This document shows, piece after piece, positions 8,257-18,300 of a DNA stretch of 64,000 nucleotides (position 1 is its first letter; every line of letters starts with the position of its first letter). The notes under the pieces were generated by a model that did not search any database, had not been told where the DNA came from, and was given only the letters and a program-made list of their open reading frames with translations. Origin of the DNA: Arthrobacter sp. StoSoilA2 (GTDB lineage: Bacteria; Actinomycetota; Actinomycetes; Actinomycetales; Micrococcaceae); assembly GCF_019977195.1 (NCBI RefSeq), contig NZ_AP024643.1, positions 1,426,001 to 1,490,000 on the forward strand, written 5' to 3'. Position numbers and translations under genes: made by a program.

Positions 8257-9507
8257 TCAGTTACCCAGTCCTGTGGTCACGGCGAAGGCAATACTTGTTT
8301 CGGTGGCGCCTTGCACAGGATGAACATTCACCGGGTTCTCCACCTCAGGGATGAACGCAGCGCCGCCGCGCTGCAGCGGGAGGTCGCTCTTGGGCGAATC
8401 GAGCACCACGGAACCGGCAACAACCACGACGACGGCGGGTCCGGACTGTGCCAGCGGCACCGGTTCGGCGCCCGGGCCGAGTTCGATCCGCTGGAGTTGG
8501 AACTCCTTGAAGGGCGGGCGGTACAGTTCCTGGCCAAACTCTGTTCCACTGGCCTCAACGCGGGGTACGCCCATCGATTCGAAGCGGATGGTCTTGATCA
8601 GTTCCGGGACATCCACATGCTTGGGCGTGAGTCCGCCGCGCAGCACATTGTCCGAGGAAGCCATGACTTCCACGCCCAGGCCGTGCAGGTAGGCGTGAAC
8701 GTTGCCGGCCGGCAGGTACACGGCCTCGCCCGGCTGAAGGGAAAGGTGGTTGAGGAGCAGGGAAATGAGCACACCGGGATCGCCGGGGAAAGCTTCATTG
8801 ATTCCCAGCATTGCGGCCAGCGCATCTTCGTGGGGCTCTTGGGGTGCGCCTGCACGCAGGACGGCTTCTACCTCATGAATGGCATCCGAGACGTCGCTGC
8901 CGCCCTCAATCAGGCGGGTGAAGGCAGCTTTGAGGGCATCGGATTCGTTGGGAAGGCTGAGGTCGGAGATGACGTCGCTGATGATTGCGGGGACCTCCAC
9001 TGCGGCGGAATCCAACAACGAGGCAAGGTGCTCAAAAACGCTTTTGGCTGCTGCAGGGGAGCGGAACCCGCACAACGCCCGGAACGGCGTGAGCGCAAAA
9101 ATCATCTCCGGCTTGTGGTTATCGTCCCGGTAGTTGCGTTCGGGGGAATCCGCGGGGATCCCTGCGGCGTTCTCACGGGCGAAGCCTTCGCGAGCTTGCT
9201 CCAGGCTCGGGTGCACTTGCAAGGAAAGTGGCTGCTCGGCGGCCAGGATCTTGGTGAGGAACGGTAGCCGGGGCCCGAACTCGGCCAGGCTGTCGGTTCC
9301 CAGGAAGTGGGTTGGGTTCGATGCGATCAGGGCATCGAGCGGTTGGGTAACCCCATTCGGATGAATGGCTGTGGACGGCGAATCGGGGTGGGCGCCGATC
9401 CACATTTCTGCCTCCGGACCACCTGACGCCGGCCGCCCCAGCAAGCCGGCAATCGCCGTCGTCGAACCCCACGCGTAGGGCCGCAAAACATTCTCAATCT
9501 GATACAC
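8257..9507 (-). CDS. manA: mannose-6-phosphate isomerase, class I
   Basis: A 416-residue zinc isomerase linking fructose-6-phosphate to mannose-6-phosphate and so to GDP-mannose. It has the metal ligands of type I PMIs in QVHPS (97–101) and NHKPEM (130–135). The YLPAGNVHAYLHGLGVEVMASSDNVLRGGLT block near the middle is the active-site signature. It is the fourth gene of the minus-strand purK–purE–LCP–manA–femAB run. The mannosyltransferase at 30.9 kb is a possible consumer of the product. Confidence 0.95.
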   Translation of the reverse strand: MYQIENVLRPYAWGSTTAIAGLLGRPASGGPEAEMWIGAHPDSPSTAIHPNGVTQPLDALIASNPTHFLGTDSLAEFGPRLPFLTKILAAEQPLSLQVHPSLEQAREGFARENAAGIPADSPERNYRDDNHKPEMIFALTPFRALCGFRSPAAAKSVFEHLASLLDSAAVEVPAIISDVISDLSLPNESDALKAAFTRLIEGGSDVSDAIHEVEAVLRAGAPQEPHEDALAAMLGINEAFPGDPGVLISLLLNHLSLQPGEAVYLPAGNVHAYLHGLGVEVMASSDNVLRGGLTPKHVDVPELIKTIRFESMGVPRVEASGTEFGQELYRPPFKEFQLQRIELGPGAEPVPLAQSGPAVVVVVAGSVVLDSPKSDLPLQRGGAAFIPEVENPVNVHPVQGATETSIAFAVTTGLGN

Positions 9508-9559
9508 GAAGGAAAGTCCTTATCGTCGCGCTGAACGTAGGGTGGTGGTGCTGCTGGGG

Positions 9560-11200
9560 CTACAGCGGGGCGCATTGCCCATTGGTTGCCACGAGGTCCC
9601 GGATGCCTTGCTCGTCACCCTGGGCCTTGAGGCCGTTGAGCAGTTCTTCGGTGATGGGCGTACCGTCCGGCGTGGTGGTCACGGGCGTGAAATCAGAGGA
9701 CGACGGCGACGGCTGCTGGCCCGCCGGCAGTCCGGCCGGGAGGCTGCCCTGGACCGGACCCGCCGCCACGACATGAGAGCCCGCCTTGGCGTCGTTGGAC
9801 ACCATGGAGTCATTGGCCTTGGGACTGTCCTTGGATGTCAACAGCTCCTGGACTTTGGAGTGGATCAGATCGAAGTCCGGCACCGTGGAGAAGGAGGCAT
9901 CGAAATCGGGAGGACCAATAGTGAGGCGCTTGACCGGCTGGCTCTTGGACTTCAAGGCAAGGTCCACAAAGCTTCCGAGCTGCGCGGAGGAGATGTTGGA
10001 TTCCACCACCTTGGTGCCTGCGTTGGCGATGTCCTCGAACTTCGTCAGCAGCGTTCCGGGGTCCAGCTGCTTGAGCATGGCCTGCTGTACGCATTGCTGG
10101 CGTGCAATGCGGGCGTAGTCGTCAACGAACTCGCGGGAACGGCCGTACCAAAGGGCGTGGAAGCCATCCAGGTGCTGGTCGCCAGCCGGGATCCAGCCAT
10201 CGGGCATGCCGTGGATCCCGTTGGCCTCGTCAGTGACGGGACCACTGATGGGTACCCAGCCGCCAGCCTTGATGCGGATGCCGCCCATGGCATCGATGAG
10301 CTTTGCGAACCCGTCCATATCCACCAGCACATACGCCTGCACGGTGATACCCAAGGTCCCGGATACAGCTTCCAGGGTGGCCTGTGCGCCAGGATCGGCA
10401 ACCCCCGGGTACAGGTCCTTGTGATTGTTGGTGACCTCGGTGTTGACAGCGTTGATGAGGCATTCATCGCCGCAGTTATAGCCGTCGGGGTAGATCTTCC
10501 GCATGGGGGAGTCCTCGCTGAACTGGGCGTTCTGCAGGTTCCTGGGCACGGAAATTATGGCACTTTCACCGGTTTTGGCGTCGACGCTGATGACCGAAAG
10601 GCTGTCCGGACGCCTACCCGTACGGTCATCACCGGCGTCGCCTCCCATCATCAGGAAGTTATAGCGACCATCCACGGGATCGATGGCTGGGCCGGCGTTG
10701 AAGATGCTGCCGATCGCGTTGCGGCTGACATTCAGGACATACGCGAGGTAGCCCAATGACCCGCTGGCCAGGACTGTTGTCACGGCAAGGACGACGGCAA
10801 TGATGGGCCGCATACCGGGTGCCAGCAGGTTGGGCCTGATGATCCGCAGGGTGTTCAGGAACAGGTAGGCCCAGCCCAATGCAAGGGCAACGAGGACAAC
10901 GATGATGAACAGCGATCCCACCGGATGGGTGACGATGCTGAGCAGCATGCTCCGGTTCACCAAAGCGATCAAGAGCGTCAGCAAAGCCAGCGCCCACACA
11001 GTGAGGGTGATGCGCAGGGCGAGGCGGCCCAGCTTGCGGTCACCTGCCACGATCTGGGCGCTGCCGGGGATGAAGAGCGTGAGGAGGACCAGCACGAAGG
11101 CGCGTTTGGTCCGCACCGGGGCGCTGGCCCCGGCTGGATAGCGGACTGGATCAGTCAGCGCGGCGCCGGACTGATTCGAATTCTTGTGCATGGTGGTCAT
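9560..11200 (-). CDS. LytR-CpsA-Psr (LCP) family cell-wall glycopolymer transferase
   Basis: A 546-residue membrane protein. About four hydrophobic helices lie in the first 155 residues. The extracellular LCP domain runs from RYNFLMMGGDAGDDRTGRRPDSL, with its conserved Arg/Asp pyrophosphate-binding residues, to SREFVDDYARIARQQ. A Pro/Ser-rich tail follows. LCP enzymes move undecaprenyl-linked glycopolymers onto peptidoglycan. The ATG at 11200 follows an AGGAAGG ribosome-binding site. It is 11 bp from purE and shares its operon. Confidence 0.93.
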   Translation of the reverse strand: MTTMHKNSNQSGAALTDPVRYPAGASAPVRTKRAFVLVLLTLFIPGSAQIVAGDRKLGRLALRITLTVWALALLTLLIALVNRSMLLSIVTHPVGSLFIIVVLVALALGWAYLFLNTLRIIRPNLLAPGMRPIIAVVLAVTTVLASGSLGYLAYVLNVSRNAIGSIFNAGPAIDPVDGRYNFLMMGGDAGDDRTGRRPDSLSVISVDAKTGESAIISVPRNLQNAQFSEDSPMRKIYPDGYNCGDECLINAVNTEVTNNHKDLYPGVADPGAQATLEAVSGTLGITVQAYVLVDMDGFAKLIDAMGGIRIKAGGWVPISGPVTDEANGIHGMPDGWIPAGDQHLDGFHALWYGRSREFVDDYARIARQQCVQQAMLKQLDPGTLLTKFEDIANAGTKVVESNISSAQLGSFVDLALKSKSQPVKRLTIGPPDFDASFSTVPDFDLIHSKVQELLTSKDSPKANDSMVSNDAKAGSHVVAAGPVQGSLPAGLPAGQQPSPSSSDFTPVTTTPDGTPITEELLNGLKAQGDEQGIRDLVATNGQCAPL

Positions 11201-11211
11201 CCGCTGCCTTC

Positions 11212-11775
11212 CTAGCGGCTGCTCCGGGCGGAAGCGTTGGCAGGGGAAAAGACCTCTTCCACCTTGTGGCGCAGGTTTTCGCCCTTCTTGGTGGCGACGT
11301 CGTTCAGCTCCTGCGCGAAGCGGAGCAGGTCCTCACGAAGACGGACGGCAAGGTCATCCGTGCCGGAGGCGAGCATCCGTACAGCCAGGAGTCCTGCGTT
11401 CCGGGCCCCCGCGATGGAGACCGTGGCAACGGGGACCCCGGCAGGCATTTGCACGATGGACAAAAGTGAGTCCATGCCGTCCAAGGTCTTCAAGGGGACG
11501 GGGACGCCGATCACAGGCAGGGGAGTGACCGAAGCCAACATTCCAGGCAAGTGTGCTGCGCCGCCTGCTCCGGCGATGATGACGCGCAGGCCGCGCTCGT
11601 GGGCAGTCTGGCCATAGCGGATCATCTCGGTGGGCATGCGGTGCGCCGAGACGACGTCCGCCTCAAAGGGGATGCCGAACTCAGCCAGGGCGTCCGCGGC
11701 GGCTTCCATGACGGGCCAGTCGGAGTCTGAGCCCATAACGAGACCTACGAGTGGGGCTGTTGATGCTGATGTCAT
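11212..11775 (-). CDS. purE: N5-carboxyaminoimidazole ribonucleotide mutase
   Basis: A 187-residue class I PurE. It converts N5-CAIR to CAIR in purine synthesis, using the product of PurK. Signature segments are GSDSDWPVM near residue 15, SAHRMP at 43–48 (catalytic His) and AGGAAHLPGMLAS. Its ATG overlaps the purK stop by 4 bp, which is classic translational coupling. The C-terminal tail of about 20 residues is charged and probably disordered. Confidence 0.96.
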   Translation of the reverse strand: MTSASTAPLVGLVMGSDSDWPVMEAAADALAEFGIPFEADVVSAHRMPTEMIRYGQTAHERGLRVIIAGAGGAAHLPGMLASVTPLPVIGVPVPLKTLDGMDSLLSIVQMPAGVPVATVSIAGARNAGLLAVRMLASGTDDLAVRLREDLLRFAQELNDVATKKGENLRHKVEEVFSPANASARSSR

Positions 11776-12959
11776 TCGGTCTCCTCGGGGGTGGTCTGTG
11801 CGGGCATCCGGCCGTCACGGATGATGTTGGCCACTGCCGTGGCGCGTTGTCGGACGGAATCTACCTCCGAGGCAGACGTGCCGGCCAGGTTGACATGGCC
11901 GATCTTCCGCCCTGGCCGCACGGACTTGCCGTAGCAGTGCACCTTCGCTGCCGGCTCATAAGCCAACGCCATGGGGAAGGCCTCGAAGAGGTTCTGGTTG
12001 TCCCCGCCCAGGAAATTCTTCATGACAAATACCGGCGCCACAGCATCCGTGGCGCCCAGTGGCAGGTCCAGAACCGCACGCAGATGCTGTTCGAACTGGC
12101 TGGTGATCGATCCGTCCTGCGTCCAATGCCCCGTATTGTGGGGGCGCATTGCGAGTTCGTTGATGAGGAACCCGGCACCAACCCCAGGGGTCTCGAAGAG
12201 CTCAGCAGCCATGACGCCCGTAACACCGAGTTCGTTGGCGATCCGTAGTGCAGCCCCCTCGGCAGCCGCGGCAACCTCGAGTGGAATGTTCTGGGCGGGG
12301 GCGATAACTTCATCGCACACACCGTCAACCTGGATGGTGTGAACTACGGGCCAGGCACGCGATTCGCCGCTCGGCGTGCGGGCTACAAGGGCGGAAAGTT
12401 CGCGGCTGAAGTCCACCTTTGCTTCTGCAAGCAGGGGACTCATGGCCTGGAACCAATCCGCAGTACCAGCGGCATCATCGGCGGAGTCAACAATGCGGAC
12501 GCCCTTGCCGTCGTAGCCGCCGCGCGGTGTCTTAAGCACTACGGGCCAGCCGATCTTGTCGCCGAATGCCACCAGTTCTTCTACTGAGTCAACGGCGGCC
12601 CACTCCGGGTTGGGCAGCCCGAGGCGATCGATGGCCGCGCGCATCACGAGTTTGTCCTGCGCATTCACCAGGGCGTCGGGTCCGGGCTGCACATTGACGC
12701 CGGCGTCGATCAAGGCACGCAGATGTTCCGTGGGAACGTGTTCGTGATCGAAGGTCAGGACGTCCACGCCCTTGGAGAACTCAAGGAGGGCGTCCAGGTC
12801 TTTATAGTCGCCAATGGGGGCGTTGGCCACAGCGGGGACAGCCGAAACGTCCTCGCCCTCAGCCAAAACCCGTAGTTCGAAGCCTAAAGCGGTAGCAGGC
12901 GGGGCCATCATGCGTGCGAGCTGGCCGCCGCCAACAACACCAATTACTGGAAAAGTCAC
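11772..12959 (-). CDS. purK: 5-(carboxyamino)imidazole ribonucleotide synthase
   Basis: A 395-residue ATP-grasp enzyme that makes N5-CAIR from AIR, bicarbonate and ATP. The N-terminal GVVGGGQLARMM, the GWPVVLKTPRGGYDGKGV ATP loop and NELAMRPHNTGHWTQDG are characteristic PurK segments. It is the first gene of the purK–purE–LCP–manA–femAB operon and divergent from gtrA. The 225-bp gap between them must hold both promoters. Confidence 0.97.
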   Translation of the reverse strand: MTFPVIGVVGGGQLARMMAPPATALGFELRVLAEGEDVSAVPAVANAPIGDYKDLDALLEFSKGVDVLTFDHEHVPTEHLRALIDAGVNVQPGPDALVNAQDKLVMRAAIDRLGLPNPEWAAVDSVEELVAFGDKIGWPVVLKTPRGGYDGKGVRIVDSADDAAGTADWFQAMSPLLAEAKVDFSRELSALVARTPSGESRAWPVVHTIQVDGVCDEVIAPAQNIPLEVAAAAEGAALRIANELGVTGVMAAELFETPGVGAGFLINELAMRPHNTGHWTQDGSITSQFEQHLRAVLDLPLGATDAVAPVFVMKNFLGGDNQNLFEAFPMALAYEPAAKVHCYGKSVRPGRKIGHVNLAGTSASEVDSVRQRATAVANIIRDGRMPAQTTPEETE

Positions 12960-13184
12960 AAGGTTCAGCCTACCGAACCAGTCGCCCGAACACTGATTCA
13001 GCCGCTGTAACGTCCCCTGGGTAGATGAGGGAGATCTGGTTTCCGCCGTTGGTTTGGTCCGGTTTTCACAGTGGCGCAGGCCCCGGTATCGGCGTTCTCA
13101 CAGGGGACTCAAAGGGAACGGTTGGAAATGGGCGCTAAAATGGATGTGGCCCATCGGCCCACTTTTCAACGGCCATGGAGGGTC

Positions 13185-13751
13185 ATGATCACCACACTTG
13201 CAGATCGCATCCGCGGACTTGCCTCGCTTTTTTGGCGCGAGGTAGCAAAGTTCGGCGCCGTAGGCGGTGTTGCTTTTGTCATTGACTCGGCAGTTTACAT
13301 CTGGCTGTTTTCGGGCCCGATGCACGGAAGCGAAGTCTGGGCCAAGGCCATTGCGACGATCGTTGCAAGCGTGTTCTCCTGGGTAGCCAACCGCTTCTGG
13401 ACCTTCCGCCACCGCAAACAGGCGAACGTGGTCCGTGAGGCCGTTCTGTTCGCCGTCATGAACTTCGTCGGGCTGCTGATTGCTTCCGGTTGTGTGTGGT
13501 TCGCCAAGTACGTGCTGGACTTGAATGACAAGCCGTCGCTGTTTATCGCAGGGAGCGTCGTCGGACTCGTGCTGGGCACCATTTTCCGGTTCTTCGCATA
13601 CCGCTTCTGGGTCTTCAACGAAGAGCTGGATGCCGAGCCGGCTTACTCCCACGACCACGAGATCCTGGAGCTCCATCACAAGGAGAAGTCAGTTGCCGAG
13701 GCGGGCACCGGAGGTCCTGCAACCGGCGAATTGCCCTCCATCAAGAACTGA
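13185..13751 (+). CDS. GtrA-family membrane protein
   Basis: A small membrane protein with four transmembrane helices. The first begins at FGAVGGVAFVIDSAVYIWLF and the last at VVGLVLGTIFRFFAYRFWVF; a charged tail of about 45 residues follows. GtrA-like proteins are thought to flip or escort polyprenyl-linked sugars, which fits the cell-wall neighbours. ATG 13185 is preferred because GGAGGG lies just upstream; the frame is open back to 13071. VANRFWTFR is the conserved loop. Confidence 0.88.
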   Translation: MITTLADRIRGLASLFWREVAKFGAVGGVAFVIDSAVYIWLFSGPMHGSEVWAKAIATIVASVFSWVANRFWTFRHRKQANVVREAVLFAVMNFVGLLIASGCVWFAKYVLDLNDKPSLFIAGSVVGLVLGTIFRFFAYRFWVFNEELDAEPAYSHDHEILELHHKEKSVAEAGTGGPATGELPSIKN

Positions 13752-13753
13752 TC

Positions 13754-14449
13754 TCAGGATCGGCTGACGCGCTCATTCTCAAGCAGGTGCGCGGTCACTT
13801 CCAGGTCGGGATGCACCAGCACCACTGAGCCGTCTTCTTTCCACGCGCCCAACGCTGCTGCCAGGCCCGGCTCCAAACCATCGGCCGCCCGAACCAGAAG
13901 CCGGACGCCCGGTTCCTGGGGAGCGGCGAATCCGTCCAGAAGGCTGTCATGGGTGTGGCCCGCGCTGCCGCGGACGGCCGGAAGGCCGGCTTCCGGTTCG
14001 TTGTGTGCCATGAAGACGTCACCGTGCGACCGGACTTCCGCAGCAAAATCCACGACGCCGGGCGGCAACTCGCCGGGCCAGCGCATCGCAAGTGCCGCGA
14101 GGGGTACGGCGACGACCGCGTCAAAGCCGGCCGCGGCGCCGTCGTCGGGAGTATCTGTCACCAGCAGGTCCGCTGCCGTGCCGTCGAAGACTACCTCCAT
14201 GCCCAACTGCCACGCGGCAAGCGCCCACACGAACGATTTCCAGTGTGCCGGGAGGTCCAGCCTGATAGCCTTGCCCGGCTCGGCGTCCAGTTCGTCCTGC
14301 AGCAGGTTGCTGGTTTTTGCAACCCAGTTGTCCAAAACCCGCCCGGAGAGCTCTACGCGCTCGGAATCAGGGCCGTACCAGGTCAGCCTCGGGGATGTGG
14401 AATGGCCGGATCGCAGGGTGGTCATCAGGTTCGCTGCCGGGATGCTCAT
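13754..14449 (-). CDS. TIGR03089 family protein
   Basis: A 231-residue actinobacterial protein of unknown function. It resembles the N-terminal part of AMP-dependent synthetases but lacks the adenylation core motifs. Recognisable segments are LTWYGPDSERVELSGRVLDNWVAK and LDLPAHWKSFVWALAAWQLG. Its stop is 2 bp from the convergent gtrA stop. The family usually sits near purEK, LCP and whiB genes, as here. Confidence 0.85.
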   Translation of the reverse strand: MSIPAANLMTTLRSGHSTSPRLTWYGPDSERVELSGRVLDNWVAKTSNLLQDELDAEPGKAIRLDLPAHWKSFVWALAAWQLGMEVVFDGTAADLLVTDTPDDGAAAGFDAVVAVPLAALAMRWPGELPPGVVDFAAEVRSHGDVFMAHNEPEAGLPAVRGSAGHTHDSLLDGFAAPQEPGVRLLVRAADGLEPGLAAALGAWKEDGSVVLVHPDLEVTAHLLENERVSRS

Positions 14450-14815
14450 GCATCAATCCTGCCACGGTGGGAGCGTCGAGCCGCCGGAGAATGTGAAATG
14501 CAACACACCTCCGTTAAGTCCAGTCGATGGACATCCTGTGTGGGTCTTGGGAATTCCGCGGAATGTCAGGAGTTGTTCATCCAAAGTGATGCGGGGCTTC
14601 CGTTTTAGCCTCAGCCGGCCCGCGCCACGGCGGAAAACGTTGGGCGTGGCGCATCCCACGTTTCTACAGATTCTTGATTATTATCCCGGCGCGGCTTGAC
14701 TGGTGGGTAGTTACACGCGTGTAATTAGTAATCAACGCCGCTGCACAGATTCCCGGAACACCGCCGGAAATCGGAAACACATCCAAGCAGCAGCTGCAAA
14801 ATCAGGAGGGACGCC
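14450..14815. other. 366-bp divergent regulatory gap before whiB
   Basis: No credible gene. It holds the whiB promoter and palindrome described separately. At 14804–14810 is AGGAGGG, a near-perfect ribosome-binding site 5 nt before the whiB ATG. The 14470–14690 stretch shows nothing else I can name. Confidence 0.6.
14696..14725 (+). promoter_or_regulatory. whiB promoter overlapped by a 14-bp palindrome
   Basis: TTGACT (14696–14701) and TGTAAT (14720–14725), 18 nt apart, form a good housekeeping-type promoter. TTACACGCGTGTAA at 14711–14724 is a perfect palindrome covering most of the spacer and the −10 box. This is where a repressor operator would lie. An expected start near 14732 leaves a leader of about 85 nt. 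Confidence 0.6.
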
Positions 14816-15361
14816 ATGGGGCAAGCGTTGCGTATCCAGGAAGATGCAGTCGTCGCAGAACATGCGTCGGTGAAATACCGTTCGCGGGAAGTGCCAGGGG
14901 ACTGGTACGTGGACCCGGCGGACCCGGAAGCGGCAGACCGATACAACCAGAACGTGCAGCAGTCGTTGGAGGATCAAGCAACTGCCCTCCTCGCTGCGCA
15001 CGAAGCGTTGATCGGGGACCTGCCTGCCGGGCCGGACGAAGACTTGGACGACCCTCCCATGGAGTTGCGTCGTCCCCAGGAAATTCCAGGACAGCCGGTG
15101 TGGATCGGACTGCCGGGCCAAAGTGACTTCGATGACGAGGGCGAACTCGGTTGGCAGACTGACGCCCTGTGCGCCCAGACAGATCCGGAAGCATTCTTTC
15201 CGGAAAAGGGCGGATCAACCAGGGACGCAAAAAAGGTCTGCGGAGCGTGCAACGTCCGGTCGCAGTGCCTTGAGTACGCCCTCGCGAACGACGAACGATT
15301 CGGCATCTGGGGCGGGCTCTCCGAGCGCGAACGTCGCCGGTTAAGGAAGCGGGCAGTCTAA
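14816..15361 (+). CDS. WhiB-family iron–sulfur regulator, long N-terminal form
   Basis: The C-terminal 70 residues form a WhiB domain. Four cysteines (119, 142, 145, 151) can bind a 4Fe–4S cluster, GIWGG is at 163–167, and a basic tail ERERRRLRKRAV ends the protein. The setting next to cell-wall and mannose genes resembles WhiB2/WhmD-type members, which control division and development. The ATG at 14816 has an AGGAGGG site, so an N-terminal extension of about 115 acidic residues looks genuine; most WhiB2 proteins are much shorter. It lies 29 bp upstream of the glycosyltransferase. Confidence 0.88.
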   Translation: MGQALRIQEDAVVAEHASVKYRSREVPGDWYVDPADPEAADRYNQNVQQSLEDQATALLAAHEALIGDLPAGPDEDLDDPPMELRRPQEIPGQPVWIGLPGQSDFDDEGELGWQTDALCAQTDPEAFFPEKGGSTRDAKKVCGACNVRSQCLEYALANDERFGIWGGLSERERRRLRKRAV

Positions 15362-15390
15362 TTCTTAAGGAAGTACACGTTACCGCCGTC

Positions 15391-18300
15391 GTGGTTGCCC
15401 ACGACGGCGGGAGCTATCTCCCCAGGACCTTGGCGGCACTGTCGAACCAGACGCGTTCGGCAGATGCCGCCATTGGCATTGATACAGGATCCACGGACAA
15501 CTCCCTCGACTTGCTTCGTGAGGCCTTGGGTCAAGCAAACGTCACCACGTTCGTCCAGCCCAAGTCCGGCTTTGGCGCCGCTGTCCAGGCCGGCCTGGAC
15601 GAGCTTGCTCCCAGGGATGCCGCCAGGAATGAGGACGTTGCCAAAAGCGCAGAATCGGCCGGTGCCGTCCCATGGATCTGGCTCCTTCACGACGACGCCG
15701 CTCCTGCTCCTGATGCCTTGGCCGAGCTTCTCCACGCAGTGGAACGGACCACTTCGGTAACAGTTGCCGGCTGCAAGCAGCTTGGGTGGCAGGACGACCG
15801 TCATCTGGTGGACGTTGGATTATCCACCAGCCGCTGGGCCGAACGCCTCACCCTGATCGACGCAGACGAAGTAGATCAAGGGCAATATGATGCCCGCTCT
15901 GACACTTTTGCCGTGAACTCTGCCGGAATGTTGATCCGCAGGGACGTCTGGGAGCAGTTGCAGGGCTTTGACCCTGCCTTGCCCGGCAGCGGCGACGACG
16001 TCGATTTCTGCTGGCGCAACTGGCTTGCGGGAAACCGTGTGGTGGTGGTGCCAAGCGCGCGCATGTTCCACGTGGAGCACCGCCCGCACGGTCTTGGTAC
16101 GTCCTCCGCGGCGCGCAAAGCGCAAATTCACATGCGCCTCAAACACACGCCGTGGTGGAACCTGCCGTTCCAGGCAGTGGGGGCGCTCCTGGGCGCACTT
16201 GTCCGTCTGGTGCTGAGCATTCTGGTCAAGGAACCGGGCTACGGATTCTCCCAGTTCACGGCCACTATCGCCGGCTTGGTGCGGCCCTTGGCTATCGCAA
16301 GAGGCCGCCGGATTGCGGCGAGGACCCGCCGCGTACACCGTTCGGTGGTCCGGGGCCTCCAAACGTCCTCGCGTGAAGTCCGCGCCAACCGGCGTTCCCT
16401 GCTGGAGGCCATCCGCCCAAGCGAGGAAACTACCGTAGCCTCCGATCTTCTCGCCCCCGAACCCAGCGGCGATGCCTCTGACGATTTCGAGGCGTTGGCC
16501 ACCAACGAACGCGGGTGGGTTGGCACTGGTGCAGTTGCTGCTGCCCTCATCACGTTCGCCGCTTCTTTCGTTGGACTTTTCGGCCTCCTTCGCACAGGAA
16601 CCGTGGCCGGAGGAGGACTCCTCCCGTTGTCCGGGTCACCCTCCGATATCTGGGCCAACGCCTCTACATGGTGGATTTCCCTCGGTGCGGGACTGCCTGG
16701 GCACGCCGATCCCTTCGCTTACGTGTTGTGGCTTCTTTCCTTGTTTGGGGGTGGCGATGGCAACTCGGCAACCGTGTGGTTGCTGATACTGGCCATGCCA
16801 CTCTCTGCGATCGGTGCCTGGTTCGCTGCCGGGGCCTTGACCGCCCGGCGCCGGTTCCGGGTTGTTGCCGCTCTTGCCTGGTCCGGGGCACCTGCCCTGC
16901 TGGTAGCCATCAACCAAGGCAGGCCGGGAGCCTTGGTGGCCCACGTGCTGATGCCTTTGCTGCTGCTGGCGCTGATACGCGCGTCCGGTTCTGCGATAGG
17001 CCGGGCCAATGCCGCAAGGGCGCCTTTCACGCGTCGCCCCTCGCCCGTGCTCGGTAAACCGGGAATTAACGGCACGCCGTCCTGGACCGCAGCGGCGGCT
17101 GCCGGCTTGGCGATGGCTGCAATCACTGCATCCGCGCCGTCGCTCCTGGGGCCGCTGACGGTGGTCGTCGTCCTGGCGGCCGTGGTGCTCGGAACGCGGG
17201 GAAAGACACTCTGGTGGTCGCTTTTGCCCAGCGCCGCGCTGTTCATTCCCTACGGCATTTCGGTTCTTGACCGCCCCCGCTCCTTGCTTGCCGATCCGGG
17301 CCTGCCGCTCAGTTTCGACGCTGCACCACTGTGGCAGCAGTTCCTGGGCCAGCCCCTGGCTTTCGACATCGACGGCGGCCTTACGGGTCTTGGGATGTTC
17401 GGACCGGGCGCTGTGCCTTGGGCTCTGGTGCTTGCTCTGCTGGTGAGCGTCCCTGTCCTTCTCTTGGCCGTAGCGGCACTGTTCCTTCCCGGCAAGCGCA
17501 CCGCCCTTGTCCGCGTCTTCTGGTTGGCCGCGCTGGCTACGTTGGCCAGCAGTTGGCTGATGGGCCATGTGGCCACCGGAGTCAACAACAACGTGATTGT
17601 TGGTCCGTTCACCGGCCCGGCGGTTTCTGCAGCCGGAATCCTGCTGCTCGGTGCGGCGTTGCTCGGTGCCGATAAGCTCTTTGCAGTTCCCACCAGGACT
17701 TCTGATGCTGCCCGCTGGAAGTCGCCCTTGCGGCGCGTGGCGTCGGGTGTTGCCCTTGCGCTGCTGCTGGGCGGACCCTTGGCCGGGATTGCGGCATGGG
17801 CGGGACAAAACGTCCTGCGGCCCGTCTCTGAGGCCCCGGTCGCTGCCGATACAGCTGACGCCCCTGGATCAGAGGCGGGTAAGAAGCTCTCCTTGGGCGC
17901 TGCACGCCAGGTGCGGCCGGTGGACAACGGCACCTTGCCGGCCACCGCCGTCGACCGCGGTGAGGGACCGGAACGTACGCGGACGTTGGTCATCACCAGC
18001 GGCGAGCAGGGCGCCTTTACGTCCTCTCTGATGCGTGGTGCCGGGACTACGTTGGACAGCCTGTCTACCATCGCCTCGGCCAGGACCATTATTGGGGCGC
18101 CCGGCCGTGAAGAGATTGCTACCGACGACGCCGCTACCGCGTCCCTCCGCAGGGCAGTGGCCACCATTGTGGCGAGCACAGGTGTGGACCCCCGCAACGA
18201 TCTGGAGCAGCTCGGTGCCGGTTTTGTGGTGCTCAAGGCCGCTGATGACGCCGCCCAGCTGACCGCCAGCAGGATCGACGCCGTTCCGGGCCTCGTTGCT

